61,417 bases of DNA from Saprospiraceae bacterium (GCA_020629035.1 JAHDEC010000022.1:4238-65654), one strand, 5' to 3'. Shown: positions 16,953 to 26,262, numbered from the stretch's first letter. Translations and numbers: made by a program. Notes: generated from the sequence alone by a model not told the origin.

Positions 16953-18131
16953 TTATTTATTAAGCTGATGGCGCTTGGTAGGTGTCCAAATGTTGCTTTT
17001 TACTCCAGCTAGAAACTTAAAAAAGGCTAAGCACAAGGCTAAATTCATCATATAGAAATGAAAATTGTAGCGCAACAATCCTATATGTACGTTCATTTTA
17101 CTGAGTAGAAAATCGAGTAATACCGCTGCTAAAGAAATCCACAAACAAAGACTAACCAAAGCGAAAAACCCAGAGGACGTAGCTAAAAGATTAGCGCAGA
17201 TAAACATAAAAACTATAAATAACCAGCCTATCCAGCGAAGTGCTTTATGGGATATAAAACTAAACCCAATAGCACTAAATGGCTTAAACAACCAAGATTT
17301 AAAATGTAACAAATTTTGGTAGTTCCCAATGCCGATTCTCAATTTGCGACGAAACTCTTCTTTCCAGTCATTTGATACATCTTCAAAGCAAATGGCCTCC
17401 AAATCATAAACCGATTTATAGCCCTGCTCCATAACTTTAAAGGTCAAATAAAAGTCATCCACAATAAAATTATTCGGGATAGAGACCATTAAATTTTTAC
17501 GCATCGCAAAGCATCCTCCAAAGGCTCCCATCATAGAACCCAGCAATTCCCCTTCCCAGAATTTAATCCGATTCTCAAAAGAAATATACGAGGATTCAGG
17601 AACAGAAATCCCATCAGAAGCCACTTCAGTGTTCACAATATTGGCTCCTACAACTCCAATTTTTGTATCGCTAAAAGCATTAACTAATCTAGCAATACAG
17701 TCTGCCTTAAATAGCACATTAGCATCAGTATGGATAAGTATTTCATGTTTAGCATGAGTAACCAAGTTTTCCACCAGGTTGATTTTACCTTGTCGCTCGG
17801 TGTAAATAAAAAGCTGCATGTGCGGATATTTATCCACGTAGGACTGAACAATCTCATTCGTTCTATCAGACGAGTTATCCGAGCCTATAAGCACTTCGTA
17901 CTGATTCTGGTCAATGTTGTTAGCTAGTATTGAATCAAGTTTATCTGCGATACAAGCTTCCTCATTATGGGCTGGAATAATAATCGAGAAAGGATAATTG
18001 GGAGCTGAATCTAACTCAGCTTTTACATTGCTTTTTCTTGAATGTATTGCATATAATAGTGCAGGATATATCACATAGTGATAAGCTAAAAGTGAGATGG
18101 AAATCCAAAATAAAAGGTTAGCTATGATCAA
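16953..18131 (-). CDS. Membrane-associated glycosyltransferase family 2
   Basis: A 392-residue enzyme with an N-terminal membrane helix (4-28), a GT2 domain (residues ~48-280: FSIIIPAHNEE, LIGSDNSSDRT, LIHTDANVLF, FIVDDFYLTFK, EEFRRKLRIGIG) and three or four C-terminal membrane segments (~290-380). TDAN stands in the DxD position and VDD holds the likely base; the RRKLR motif replaces the QxxRW of processive synthases. It probably adds sugar to a lipid-linked or surface polysaccharide at the inner membrane. The frame has no ATG near its start, and TTG at 18131 is the only workable start, 12 bp after the preceding glycosyltransferase stop. It is convergent with the PorP/SprF gene, 2 bp away. 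Confidence 0.87.
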   Translation of the reverse strand: MIIANLLFWISISLLAYHYVIYPALLYAIHSRKSNVKAELDSAPNYPFSIIIPAHNEEACIADKLDSILANNIDQNQYEVLIGSDNSSDRTNEIVQSYVDKYPHMQLFIYTERQGKINLVENLVTHAKHEILIHTDANVLFKADCIARLVNAFSDTKIGVVGANIVNTEVASDGISVPESSYISFENRIKFWEGELLGSMMGAFGGCFAMRKNLMVSIPNNFIVDDFYLTFKVMEQGYKSVYDLEAICFEDVSNDWKEEFRRKLRIGIGNYQNLLHFKSWLFKPFSAIGFSFISHKALRWIGWLFIVFMFICANLLATSSGFFALVSLCLWISLAAVLLDFLLSKMNVHIGLLRYNFHFYMMNLALCLAFFKFLAGVKSNIWTPTKRHQLNK

Positions 18132-18143
18132 TGATCTTGATGT

Positions 18144-19397
18144 TTATCCAGTTTTTGTCGCTATGCTTTCGACATTTTTCTTGGAAGCTAAGTTACGGTA
18201 AGTAAGCAATGATTCATATTCGTTCGCCAAAGATTTTGCTCTAAATATGTAATCATATTTTCGTTCGACAAGCCTACGTGCGTTTGCACTAATCTTGTTT
18301 AATTCGGTTTTATCCTTTAGATATTTACTAACGCAAGCGATAAACTGCTCTTTAGTATCAGCTACTAAAATATGTTTTCCATTTTCTGCTTCGATTCCTT
18401 CCACACCTATTCCTGTAGTAATTATGGTCTTTCCCAAAGCCATCCCTTCTAATATTTTCACTCGCATACCAGAACCAGAGAATAAAGGCACAACTAGAAT
18501 ATCATGGCGATTTATAAAATCAATAGCATTAGGTACTTCTCCGTGAATTACTATATTCTTTCTTCTCAGATGCGTAATGCGTTCACCTGGGTTTTTGCCG
18601 GCAATATGAAATTGAATCTTGGGGTTTAGTCGATGGATTTCGGGCCAGACATTTTCAATAAACCAACTTAAGCCGTGGGTGTTCGGCATCCAGTCTAGAG
18701 ACCCTATAAAACACAAGCTTATTTGCTTGTTATTTCTAAAGTGTGGTTCGTACTCTTTAATATCTAGACCAACTGGCAGAATGCAACCTTCTTTCTTGTA
18801 GCCTAATTGGTTAAAGGCATCAAAGTCTCTTTGAGTGATAGCCGCAAGGAAATCGAATTTATTCATCTTGTCCAGCTCAAACTTTTTAAGTCTTCGTGTG
18901 CACAATTCTAAATATTTCTTTTTCGCAAATGACTCCTCGTTTTGAGATACTCTTTCCCAGATTTCATGTTCAATGTTGTGAGCCCTTAAAACAACTTTTG
19001 CATTACTGTACTTTCTGATCGTATCTAAGTATAATGCTAAGTATGGCGTTTCAAGTTGCACAATATCATAATGCTTTGCCTGAAGAATTTCTGCTAACTT
19101 TTTTCGGTAAGCTTTAGACTCGAAACGAACCACATGGTACGATTTGTTGCTAAATAAATTCAATAGAGCTTGGCTGTACTTGAGTCGGTTATCTATGTCT
19201 ACGGTATCTATTTGATTAAAGTACGGAATGTCATTCTCCACTTCCTTTAAGTCCGTATAATGTTTGCTAGTGTTCATCGACAATAAATCAACAGAATGAC
19301 CTAAATCAGCTAAACCTTTGGATAGGAAGCTGACTGCGATGGACTCACCATCATTTAGAGGATATGGGAACTTTTTGCAAAGCTGAAGAATTTTCAT
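18144..19397 (-). CDS. Glycosyltransferase family 4 (GT-B)
   Basis: A retaining glycosyltransferase of about 417 residues. I placed the start at the ATG at 19397 (MKILQLCKKFPYPLNDGE), because this matches the usual GT4 N-terminus; the open frame reaches 19478 without homologous character. The N-terminal acceptor domain (VVLRAHNIEHEIWERV) is followed by a C-terminal nucleotide-sugar domain: ISLCFIGSLDWMPNTHGLSWF, IVIHGEVPNAIDF, and the E-x7-E-like VPLFSGSGMRVKILEGMALGK. It is co-directional with the GT2 gene 12 bp downstream; together they likely build a surface glycan. Donor and acceptor are unknown. Confidence 0.87.
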   Translation of the reverse strand: MKILQLCKKFPYPLNDGESIAVSFLSKGLADLGHSVDLLSMNTSKHYTDLKEVENDIPYFNQIDTVDIDNRLKYSQALLNLFSNKSYHVVRFESKAYRKKLAEILQAKHYDIVQLETPYLALYLDTIRKYSNAKVVLRAHNIEHEIWERVSQNEESFAKKKYLELCTRRLKKFELDKMNKFDFLAAITQRDFDAFNQLGYKKEGCILPVGLDIKEYEPHFRNNKQISLCFIGSLDWMPNTHGLSWFIENVWPEIHRLNPKIQFHIAGKNPGERITHLRRKNIVIHGEVPNAIDFINRHDILVVPLFSGSGMRVKILEGMALGKTIITTGIGVEGIEAENGKHILVADTKEQFIACVSKYLKDKTELNKISANARRLVERKYDYIFRAKSLANEYESLLTYRNLASKKNVESIATKTG

Positions 19398-19535
19398 ATC
19401 GTCGATTTCTGACACTAGATTAATCCTTAAACGCATATTACCTGCGAATCGTGGATGAACGAAGACAAATATATCCAATCTTGTTTCAAAAGCGACAAAT
19501 TTAGTAGATAATCAAAATATTACTAATTTTGAAAT

Positions 19536-20192
19536 ATGTTGGTAGCCAAGAACATTTGGAAATCTTATGGGACAGTAGAAGTTCTGAAAGGAGTTGATTT
19601 TGAATTGAGTGCTGCTGAAATAGTGAGCATCATCGGCAAATCAGGGTCGGGCAAAAGTACCCTACTCCATATTTTAGGGACATTAGATGATTTCGATCAG
19701 GGTAGCTTATTAATAAACGATCAAGAAATCCATCAGCTGGCCGAAAAAAAACTGGCAACGCTGCGGAATGACACCCTAGGTTTTGTGTTCCAATTTCATC
19801 ATCTATTAAATGAGTTTTCCGCAGTAGAAAATGTGCTCTTACCAGCATTGATAAAAAAAACCAACCAAAAGAATGCTGAAAATAAAGCCAAAGAACTATT
19901 AGATTATTTAGGTTTAGCCCACAGATTTGACCACAAACCTGGGCAGCTTTCAGGAGGCGAGCAGCAACGAGTAGCAGTAGCCAGGGCCATGATGAATGAT
20001 CCCCAAATCATTTTTGCAGATGAGCCCACCGGAAATTTAGACCAAGAGGCATCTGAACAATTGCATCAACTTTTTATTAAATTAAGAGATGATTTTAATC
20101 AAGCCATAGTCATAGTTACCCATAACCTTGAATTAGCCAAGTTAAGCGATCGTGTATTAAATATGCAAGATGGCATTCTATCGCAAAAGTAA
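19536..20192 (+). CDS. ABC transporter ATP-binding protein, LolD/MacB type
   Basis: A 218-residue ATPase with Walker A GKSGSGKST, the Q-loop region VFQFHHLL, signature LSGGEQQRVAVARAM, Walker B IIFADEPTGNLD and switch His in VTHNLELA. The N-terminus (KNIWKSYGTVEVLKGVDFEL) and the FQFHHLLNEFSAVENV segment are typical of the LolD/MacB/FtsE group, which handles lipoproteins or effluxes compounds. No permease gene is adjacent: the next gene, 2 bp away, encodes a DUF389 membrane protein. A TAATTTTG box lies at 19524-19531, only 4 bp before the ATG, so a leaderless transcript or a different promoter must be considered. Confidence 0.92.
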   Translation: MLVAKNIWKSYGTVEVLKGVDFELSAAEIVSIIGKSGSGKSTLLHILGTLDDFDQGSLLINDQEIHQLAEKKLATLRNDTLGFVFQFHHLLNEFSAVENVLLPALIKKTNQKNAENKAKELLDYLGLAHRFDHKPGQLSGGEQQRVAVARAMMNDPQIIFADEPTGNLDQEASEQLHQLFIKLRDDFNQAIVIVTHNLELAKLSDRVLNMQDGILSQK

Positions 20193-20194
20193 GT

Positions 20195-21628
20195 ATGCAC
20201 AAAGAAGAATTACAACAGGCAAATGCTTCAAACCCGGATGTAAAACCGGCAGAAACTAAAGCTGCTAGTTTTATACGTCAGTTTAAAGATGTCTTGCATA
20301 GTATACTTCACTTGGAAGAAGGAGTGGACAAACGAAATACCATTCAAGAGATTAAGAACAAAAAATCCATGAGTGGTGCTAATGCGTGGATGCTGATTTG
20401 TTCGATCATGATTGCTAGTATCGGTTTAGACACAAACAGTACAGCAGTAATCATCGGCGCGATGCTTATATCTCCGCTCATGTCTCCGATATTAGGTATG
20501 GGTTTAGGAGCTGCTATTAATGATTGGGAAACCATAAAAAGTTCCTTATTGCACTTTTCAATTGCGATTTTTATTGCTATTGTAGCATCCACCATATATT
20601 TCTATTTATCGCCCTTTGGTGAAATAACGGCTGAAATTAAAGCCAGAACGACGCCTACTTTTTTGGACGTATTTATTGCACTTTTTGGCGGTATCGCGGG
20701 GATTATTTCAGTCGCCAGAAAAGATATTAGTACAACCATCCCTGGTGTAGCTATTGCAACGGCTTTGATGCCTCCTTTGTGTGTGACGGGTTTTGGTTTA
20801 GCGAATGGTGAGTGGAATATTGCCTTTTCTTCTTTCTATCTATTTTTCCTAAATACCTTTTTTGTGGCGGGTTCGTCATATTTACTTGTTCGTTACCTAA
20901 GGTTTCCCTATAAAAACTACATTAATGAGAAAGAAAAAAGGAGGAACACACTCATTTCCATCATCATTAGCATTATTATTATTGTTCCAAGTGTGCTGAT
21001 ATTTAGAAAGGTTTTTGATGAGTTTCAGACTGAAGTAAAAGTTAATAATTTTATCGAAGAATATGTAGGTGAAGATCGTCTTTACCTAGATGATTACCAA
21101 TACATTGCAGGTGAGGATGTTAATCGTCTAGTCTTAAAAGTGTATGGCCAAAAGATTAATCAAGAAAGCTTACCATTATTCTATGAAGGCTTGAATAAAT
21201 ATGAGTTAAAAGACATTGAAATTGAGTTAATTCCTACTTCGGATATAAAACTTGATCGCTTGGACCAAATTGAATCTAAGCTTGACGGTGTAGCCCAAAT
21301 CAAAGACCAGTTGAAGATGGCTAAAGAAGAGCAGAAGCAAAAGGAGCAAATCATTTCTATGATGGAAGATCAGTTGGAACAAACCAGTGTAGATAGTCTT
21401 CTTTGTGATGAAATTGCCAAAGAAGCCACACTCCTATTTCCCTTAATAAATCATATTTACCTTGGAAATTTAACGGCAGTTCCTCTTAGTGACACACTTT
21501 CCACTAAGACGATGCATATTCTCTTGCATCAAGAAAGACCATTGAAAAAATCCGAAAAAGTAGCTTTTGAAAGTTGGCTTAAGCTAAAGCTACCTGACAA
21601 CAATGACTTGTCATTCTACTACAAATAA
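20195..21628 (+). CDS. DUF389 family membrane protein
   Basis: A 477-residue protein. After a ~60-residue polar N-terminus, a membrane region (residues ~65-275) shows the DUF389 signatures WMLICSIMIASIGLDTNSTAVIIGAMLISPLMSPILGMG and IPGVAIATALMPPLCVTGFGLA, with about six helices. The C-terminal half is soluble and includes a coiled coil around residues 350-395 (DQIESKLDGVAQIKDQLKMAKEEQKQKEQ, split here by eye). The family function is unknown. It starts 2 bp after the ABC ATPase stop, so the two are an operon and may work together. Its 3' end overlaps the convergent VOC gene by 18 bp. Confidence 0.88.
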   Translation: MHKEELQQANASNPDVKPAETKAASFIRQFKDVLHSILHLEEGVDKRNTIQEIKNKKSMSGANAWMLICSIMIASIGLDTNSTAVIIGAMLISPLMSPILGMGLGAAINDWETIKSSLLHFSIAIFIAIVASTIYFYLSPFGEITAEIKARTTPTFLDVFIALFGGIAGIISVARKDISTTIPGVAIATALMPPLCVTGFGLANGEWNIAFSSFYLFFLNTFFVAGSSYLLVRYLRFPYKNYINEKEKRRNTLISIIISIIIIVPSVLIFRKVFDEFQTEVKVNNFIEEYVGEDRLYLDDYQYIAGEDVNRLVLKVYGQKINQESLPLFYEGLNKYELKDIEIELIPTSDIKLDRLDQIESKLDGVAQIKDQLKMAKEEQKQKEQIISMMEDQLEQTSVDSLLCDEIAKEATLLFPLINHIYLGNLTAVPLSDTLSTKTMHILLHQERPLKKSEKVAFESWLKLKLPDNNDLSFYYK

Positions 21629-22285
21629 CTGCTTACCATCAAATGCTAAAGAATGGGTGATCCCCAAATGCTTAATAGTGATTTCAAACGGACTGCTTTG
21701 AGTTACTAATGATGTTGGATACCAGCTTGATTTAAGTTGATTGTTGATCAGTAAAAATAATCCATGCTCATCCCCATGTACACCAAATCGCTCTAAATCA
21801 CCACGGTATAAACTCGTACCCACTTGCTGGCTTAAAAACTCTGCCAAAGATGCTACTTCATCAGCTACACAAAGTCCTATTTCATTAACATTTAGTAAAC
21901 TACCTTCATCAAATTGTTGGTTTGAAAAGTTCGCTAAATCATGGCGCACAATACATTCAGCCAAATTGCCGGCTCCATCCCAAAAGTAAAAGGACTCAGC
22001 ATTCCAAGACTGAAATTTTGCAATATAGCGATCATCTTCTATGGCTACTAAATCAAGTCGCTCAGCAAACCAATCTTTGGCGGCTATTAATGTGTTACTA
22101 GGGATTAAGAAACAGTAATGATACTTATATGGCTGTTCACTTTCTTTGAAAATTAGTTCGGTATAACCTATTTTGATACTAACAGAATCTGCGGTTTTAC
22201 TGGTCGGCAAACCCAATGTATGCAGAAAGAATTGGTATTGATTTTCCAGATTATGGGTGTACAGACTTAAAGATAAAATCTCCAT
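21611..22285 (-). CDS. VOC superfamily (glyoxalase/dioxygenase-fold) protein
   Basis: A 224-residue protein with two paired beta-alpha-beta-beta-beta modules: residues ~1-115 (LSLYTHNLENQYQFFLHTLGLP, YTELIFKE, FYFWDGAGNLAECIVRH) and ~128-220 (LLNVNEIGLCVADEVASLAEFLSQQ, ERFGVHGDEHGLFLLI). Candidate metal ligands are the Glu of LAECI and the His/Glu of GDEHG. VOC proteins range from glyoxalases to antibiotic-binding proteins, and I cannot choose. It is convergent and overlapping by 18 bp with the DUF389 gene, and follows the serine hydrolase gene by 27 bp on the same strand. Confidence 0.8.
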   Translation of the reverse strand: MEILSLSLYTHNLENQYQFFLHTLGLPTSKTADSVSIKIGYTELIFKESEQPYKYHYCFLIPSNTLIAAKDWFAERLDLVAIEDDRYIAKFQSWNAESFYFWDGAGNLAECIVRHDLANFSNQQFDEGSLLNVNEIGLCVADEVASLAEFLSQQVGTSLYRGDLERFGVHGDEHGLFLLINNQLKSSWYPTSLVTQSSPFEITIKHLGITHSLAFDGKQLFVVE

Positions 22286-22312
22286 AGTTGGGCTATTCGC
22301 TTTTCAGATCAA

Positions 22313-23422
22313 CTAATCTTTAGTTCCATAAGTTTCCCACAAATAGGTTCGCAAAGCATTTTTCATTTCATAAGCTTTCTTGCCATCTGCATTAAGCAAG
22401 ACAATAACAGCTACTTGCCTGTCAGCACTTAATAAAATAGCAGAGGTAAATGTACCTAAACTGCCTCCATGATAGCTGAATTGTTGCTGAGTATCTCCTA
22501 TCTTTCCATTGTACCACCCGTAGGCATAGTCATCTAAACCAAAGTGTAGTTTTTGGTAAGTTTCTGAACTTAAATAATTATGCTCTCCCATTAACCCTTT
22601 TAAATGCATAGAGACTAAAAAACTCAAATCTTCAATACTAAGCGATAAATTACCAGCGGGTGACAAATGCTTTCCCAAATTAAATTCCTTATTGGGAGCC
22701 ACGGGTTTATATCGGAAAACCCCTTTTTTATGGCCAAAAACATTTGACGCTGAAAGCTGACTAGGAAAGCCTATCATATGCTCTAAGCCATATTGATCAA
22801 AAAGATCCTTAATTAAATCTTCATATGATTTTCCGCTAGCTCTTTCCATCATTAAGGAAGCAACCGAAAACCCAGCATTTGAATATGAATGCTCCTTATT
22901 TGAATCAAGCTTATCCACAGGCGGCAAACTCAAAACGTAACTTACAAATTCTTCCAATCCATTTTCACTGGTCTCTATCGATTTTGGCATTGATTTAAAT
23001 GACTTTTCTGACATATCTTCAAAGGCTTGGATTCTACCTCTATTAGATAGTAAATTTCCCAAACTGACCTCTTTATAAGCTGGGTGCATAGTTTCCATAA
23101 GATCTGGAAATAAGTCTGCAATGGAAGTATTCCACTGGATGATATCATCTTCAACTAATTTAGCTGCCACCATAGCAGTTATAGCTTTGGTATTAGAGCC
23201 GATATGGAATGCAGAGCTCATCTCGATTTGCTCATCCTTATCTACTCGCTTAAATCCACTAAGGCCGTACAAGATTTCATTAGGCTTAATAACACTTATG
23301 GCAACACCTGGTAGCTTATAATCTTCTACATAACGCTGAGCTATATGATTTAAATCAGTTTGCCCAAAGCCGGATAAAGTAAATAACATCAGGTAAAAGA
23401 CCGAAAGGCTGAATTTTCGCAT
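22313..23422 (-). CDS. Serine hydrolase, beta-lactamase class C / penicillin-binding-protein fold
   Basis: A 369-residue exported enzyme with a signal peptide (residues 1-20, ending SGFG). The catalytic triad motifs of the beta-lactamase family PF00144 are visible: Ser76-x-x-Lys79 in IGSNTKA, Tyr-Ser-Asn in HSYSNAGFS (about residue 178), and HGG in SYHGGSLG near residue 315, standing for KTG/HxG. Members include esterases, D-peptidases and AmpC-like enzymes; the substrate cannot be inferred. The position upstream of the VOC gene suggests possible co-transcription. Confidence 0.87.
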   Translation of the reverse strand: MRKFSLSVFYLMLFTLSGFGQTDLNHIAQRYVEDYKLPGVAISVIKPNEILYGLSGFKRVDKDEQIEMSSAFHIGSNTKAITAMVAAKLVEDDIIQWNTSIADLFPDLMETMHPAYKEVSLGNLLSNRGRIQAFEDMSEKSFKSMPKSIETSENGLEEFVSYVLSLPPVDKLDSNKEHSYSNAGFSVASLMMERASGKSYEDLIKDLFDQYGLEHMIGFPSQLSASNVFGHKKGVFRYKPVAPNKEFNLGKHLSPAGNLSLSIEDLSFLVSMHLKGLMGEHNYLSSETYQKLHFGLDDYAYGWYNGKIGDTQQQFSYHGGSLGTFTSAILLSADRQVAVIVLLNADGKKAYEMKNALRTYLWETYGTKD

Positions 23423-23455
23423 GATTTAATGTTTGTTGTTCAATGATATTTTTCC

Positions 23456-24802
23456 TTAAACTAGTTCATTCTTATCTAGAAGTTCTTTTGGATCCAAATC
23501 TACTAGCTCTTCAACCCAGTGTTTAGTAAATGTCCCATCCGGATCATATTTCTTTGCTTGGGTATGGATATTGAACTTACGAGATTCTCTTGGATCTGAA
23601 CCCACTCCTGCTAAATAATTCCAATTACCATAATTACTACATGGATCATAATCTACCAGCATGGACTCAAAATACTCAGCTCCAATTAGCCAGTCTTGAC
23701 CCAACTCGTTTACAAAATAACTTGCCACATTTTGTCGACCTCGGTTTGACATAAAACCTGTGGCCTTAAGTTCTCTCATATTTGCATCGACGAAAGGCAC
23801 TCCTGTCTCACCATTCATCCAAGCCTGAATTTTTGTCCAATCAGCTGCAATAGGATCTCTTTTCACATCCTTTGTACCTGATCTAAAAAAGATCTTATTC
23901 TTGTGCTTTTTACCCATAAAACGGAAAAAATCTCTCCACAATAATTCAAAGATTAGCCAATAAGTAGATTTATTTTCACCATGCTCTTTTTCATACTTTT
24001 TAATCTCAAAATAGATCTGCTTTGGCGAGATACAACCTTGGGCTAAATAAGGAGAAAATTTAGAAGAAAAATCTCGTCCTAACAATCCATTTCTAGTTTC
24101 GAAATAATGTTTTGCAAGCTCTTTATCCCAAATGTAATATTTCAGTTCCTTTAATGCCTCGTCTTCTCCTCCTACAAAGGACATCCCTTTTTCTATTTCA
24201 AAATCCTCCCATCCAAAATCCTTCAAACTAGGTATTACTCCATCGTCAATGTTTGAGTAAAATTTATGGTTGTTATATGCAGGAATAGGATAAGGGTCAC
24301 GAATAGGAACAAATTTTTCTACCTCCTTTCTAAATTGCGTAAATACATCTGGACAATGGGTAATTGGAAAAGGTAAATCACTGGTATAATAAAGCATTTT
24401 ACCTCGGTAATACCTCAGCTCTTGTCCGATAGCCCACAACTTTTCCTCCAAGGCATCCTGAACCAAAATCTCTTCATGAGTCCGCTCTCGGTTACAGAAC
24501 ACCCAACTAGACTTTAACTCCTTAGCCATTTCAAAAATAATGGACTCTGGTTTTCCTATACGAACGATTAATCGTAATCCAAGTTGCTCTAAATTCTTGC
24601 GTAAATTCTCAACCGACTCTATAATAAATTTACACCTATACTTATGTGTTTTAGCAAATCCATAGCGAGTTGTGTTAGAAAAAATACGTTCATCAAAAAT
24701 ATAAACAGGAATAATTTCATCCGCTAATTGGATAGCATCAGTTAATCCTTCATTATCATGAACTCTTAAATCATTTCTAAACCAATGAATCACCTTTCGC
24801 AT
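23456..24802 (-). CDS. Cryptochrome/photolyase family protein, DASH type
   Basis: A 448-residue flavoprotein. The N-terminal antenna-binding domain (VIHWFRNDLRVHDNEGL, IIPVYIFDER) is followed by the FAD-binding helical domain with SPYLAQGCISP, LLWRDFFRFM, DANMRELKATGFMSNRGRQNVASYF and DPCSNYGNWNYLAGVGSDPRE. The GFMSNRGRQ and Y-G-N-W motifs mark cry-DASH, whose members repair cyclobutane dimers in single-stranded DNA and may act as photoreceptors. The length is typical. It is cytoplasmic and divergent from the SCO1 operon, 72 bp away. Confidence 0.94.
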   Translation of the reverse strand: MRKVIHWFRNDLRVHDNEGLTDAIQLADEIIPVYIFDERIFSNTTRYGFAKTHKYRCKFIIESVENLRKNLEQLGLRLIVRIGKPESIIFEMAKELKSSWVFCNRERTHEEILVQDALEEKLWAIGQELRYYRGKMLYYTSDLPFPITHCPDVFTQFRKEVEKFVPIRDPYPIPAYNNHKFYSNIDDGVIPSLKDFGWEDFEIEKGMSFVGGEDEALKELKYYIWDKELAKHYFETRNGLLGRDFSSKFSPYLAQGCISPKQIYFEIKKYEKEHGENKSTYWLIFELLWRDFFRFMGKKHKNKIFFRSGTKDVKRDPIAADWTKIQAWMNGETGVPFVDANMRELKATGFMSNRGRQNVASYFVNELGQDWLIGAEYFESMLVDYDPCSNYGNWNYLAGVGSDPRESRKFNIHTQAKKYDPDGTFTKHWVEELVDLDPKELLDKNELV

Positions 24803-24874
24803 GTTGTATATTTATGGTTTTTAAGTAAACAACTTTCCTACAAAAACGTTCTAACAAAAGCATAAAAATACAAG

Positions 24875-25300
24875 ATGAAATTATACTTATTCCCTATCTT
24901 TCTAGCAAGTTTATTCATTGCTTGCCAATCAGACTCTAAACCAAGCGCAAACACCAGTTCTCCAGACATAAGAAATATGGAAACAGATGTGGTTAAAGAA
25001 AAGTATGATGAAATCATGCGAATCCATGATGAAGTGATGCCCGAAATGTCTACCATGAGAAGGTACAAGAAAAAACTACTCAAAAAAGGGAAAAGCGATG
25101 ACATCATGCAAGCAGTAACTGACCTTACTAAAGCAGACGAACGCATGATGGACTGGATGGCCGAATTTAAAATGCCTAAAGACGTGAGCGAAAAAGAAAG
25201 AATTAGTTATTTGAATAAAGAATTAACCAGTGTCACAGCTATGAACCAGCAGATTAAAGACGCAATGACACAAGCAGAATCTATCATTAATGAACAATAA
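24875..25300 (+). CDS. Helical lipoprotein of the SCO1/cytochrome operon
   Basis: A 141-residue protein with a lipoprotein signal (SLFIAC, Cys17) followed by a Ser/Asn-rich linker and long, charged helices (residues ~38-138) rich in Met, Lys and Glu, probably coiled coil. Three Met-rich segments (IMRIHDEVMPEMSTM, ERMMDWMAEFKM) are notable because methionines can bind copper(I), and the gene is the first of an operon with SCO1, a copper chaperone. Copper handling is my inference. Its stop overlaps the SCO1 start by 11 bp. Confidence 0.72.
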   Translation: MKLYLFPIFLASLFIACQSDSKPSANTSSPDIRNMETDVVKEKYDEIMRIHDEVMPEMSTMRRYKKKLLKKGKSDDIMQAVTDLTKADERMMDWMAEFKMPKDVSEKERISYLNKELTSVTAMNQQIKDAMTQAESIINEQ

Positions 25301-25907
25301 ACTATTGGCAGCACTTGCCCTTGTATGTTTACTACAAGCTTGTGCAACAAAATCGAACCCTAAGCTTCCTAAAATTGGAAACTTTATTGTGGAAAATGGT
25401 GATACAATATTTCACAAAATACCTCCCTTTTCGTTTGTAAATCAAGATAGTGCTGTGGTCACCAACGAGAGCTTATCTTCTCAGGTTTACATCACTGATT
25501 TTTTCTTTACTTCCTGTCCATCTATTTGTCCCAAGGTGATGAAAAATATGCTGACAGTTTATGAAGAATTTAAGGATAACCACCAAGTAATTTTGGTAAA
25601 TCATACAATTGATCCAAAACGTGATACACAAGCTCATTTAAAAGCTTATGCAACTAATCTTGGCGTTAATCACGATAGATGGTATTTTCTCACCGGTGAT
25701 AAAGACGAATTACTGGATATAGCGGATGACTATTTCGTTGCTGCTCTGGAAGATCCCGAAGCACCTGGTGGTTTTGATCATAGTGGAAAAATAATTTTGG
25801 TAGACCGCGAAGGTCATGTCAGAGCATTTTGTGAAGGGACAGACGAAGAAGAAGTAAAACAGTTTATCCCCAAAGTGAAGCAATTACTCAAGGAATATGA
25901 AATATAG
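25290..25907 (+). CDS. SCO1/SenC family copper chaperone lipoprotein
   Basis: A 205-residue thioredoxin-fold protein with a lipoprotein signal (LLQAC, Cys18). The copper-binding set of SCO1 proteins is complete: Cys76 and Cys80 in FTSCPSICP and His164 in GFDHSGKI. SCO1 proteins deliver copper to the CuA centre of cytochrome c oxidase or act as periplasmic thiol reductases. It overlaps its upstream and downstream neighbours by 11 bp each, so the three are translationally coupled. No oxidase genes are in the window. Confidence 0.93.
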   Translation: MNNKLLAALALVCLLQACATKSNPKLPKIGNFIVENGDTIFHKIPPFSFVNQDSAVVTNESLSSQVYITDFFFTSCPSICPKVMKNMLTVYEEFKDNHQVILVNHTIDPKRDTQAHLKAYATNLGVNHDRWYFLTGDKDELLDIADDYFVAALEDPEAPGGFDHSGKIILVDREGHVRAFCEGTDEEEVKQFIPKVKQLLKEYEI

Positions 25908-26262
25908 TATCCTACTCCTAAGTTTACTTTGCTGTTTTGCTTGTCATGATACGACCTTTGTACAAGGCAAAAGATATTATGAAGATTTATGTCAATCTTG
26001 TCATATGGAAGATGGATCAGGATTAGAAGAAGTTATACCTAATCTTTCAGGATCTTTAATCATAAGGGAACAACAAAATAAATTGCCATGTTTGATAAGA
26101 AATGGAGTGCCAGATACAGGCTTTTTAGCAATGCCTGCCTATCGTGATTTAACGGCATATGAACTAGCCAATATCATAAATTACATAAACACATCTTGGG
26201 GAAATAAATCGCCTGTCCAACCTATAAATAAAATTGAAGAAAACTTGAAGGATTGCCTTTAA
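25897..26262 (+). CDS. Small class I c-type cytochrome (lipoprotein)
   Basis: A 121-residue protein with a lipoprotein-like signal (CCFAC, Cys16) and one haem-binding CxxCH (Cys32, Cys35, His36 in LCQSCHMEDGSG). The axial methionine is probably Met79 in FLAMPAYRDL, and LTAYELANIINYI is the usual C-terminal helix. It would carry electrons in the periplasm, possibly to a peroxidase or oxidase. It is the last gene of the lipoprotein-SCO1-cytochrome operon. Its stop overlaps that of the convergent nuclease-like gene by 4 bp. Confidence 0.9.
   Translation: MKYSILLLSLLCCFACHDTTFVQGKRYYEDLCQSCHMEDGSGLEEVIPNLSGSLIIREQQNKLPCLIRNGVPDTGFLAMPAYRDLTAYELANIINYINTSWGNKSPVQPINKIEENLKDCL

Noticed and set aside
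19397-19478. Longer N-terminus of the GT4 glycosyltransferase
   Set aside because: It is unlike the family start, while the ATG at 19397 gives the canonical MKILQL beginning.
19524-19531. TAATTTTG box as firm proof of a leaderless ABC ATPase mRNA
   Set aside because: It is only 4 bp from the ATG and such boxes occur by chance in AT-rich DNA, so I noted it only inside the gene entry.
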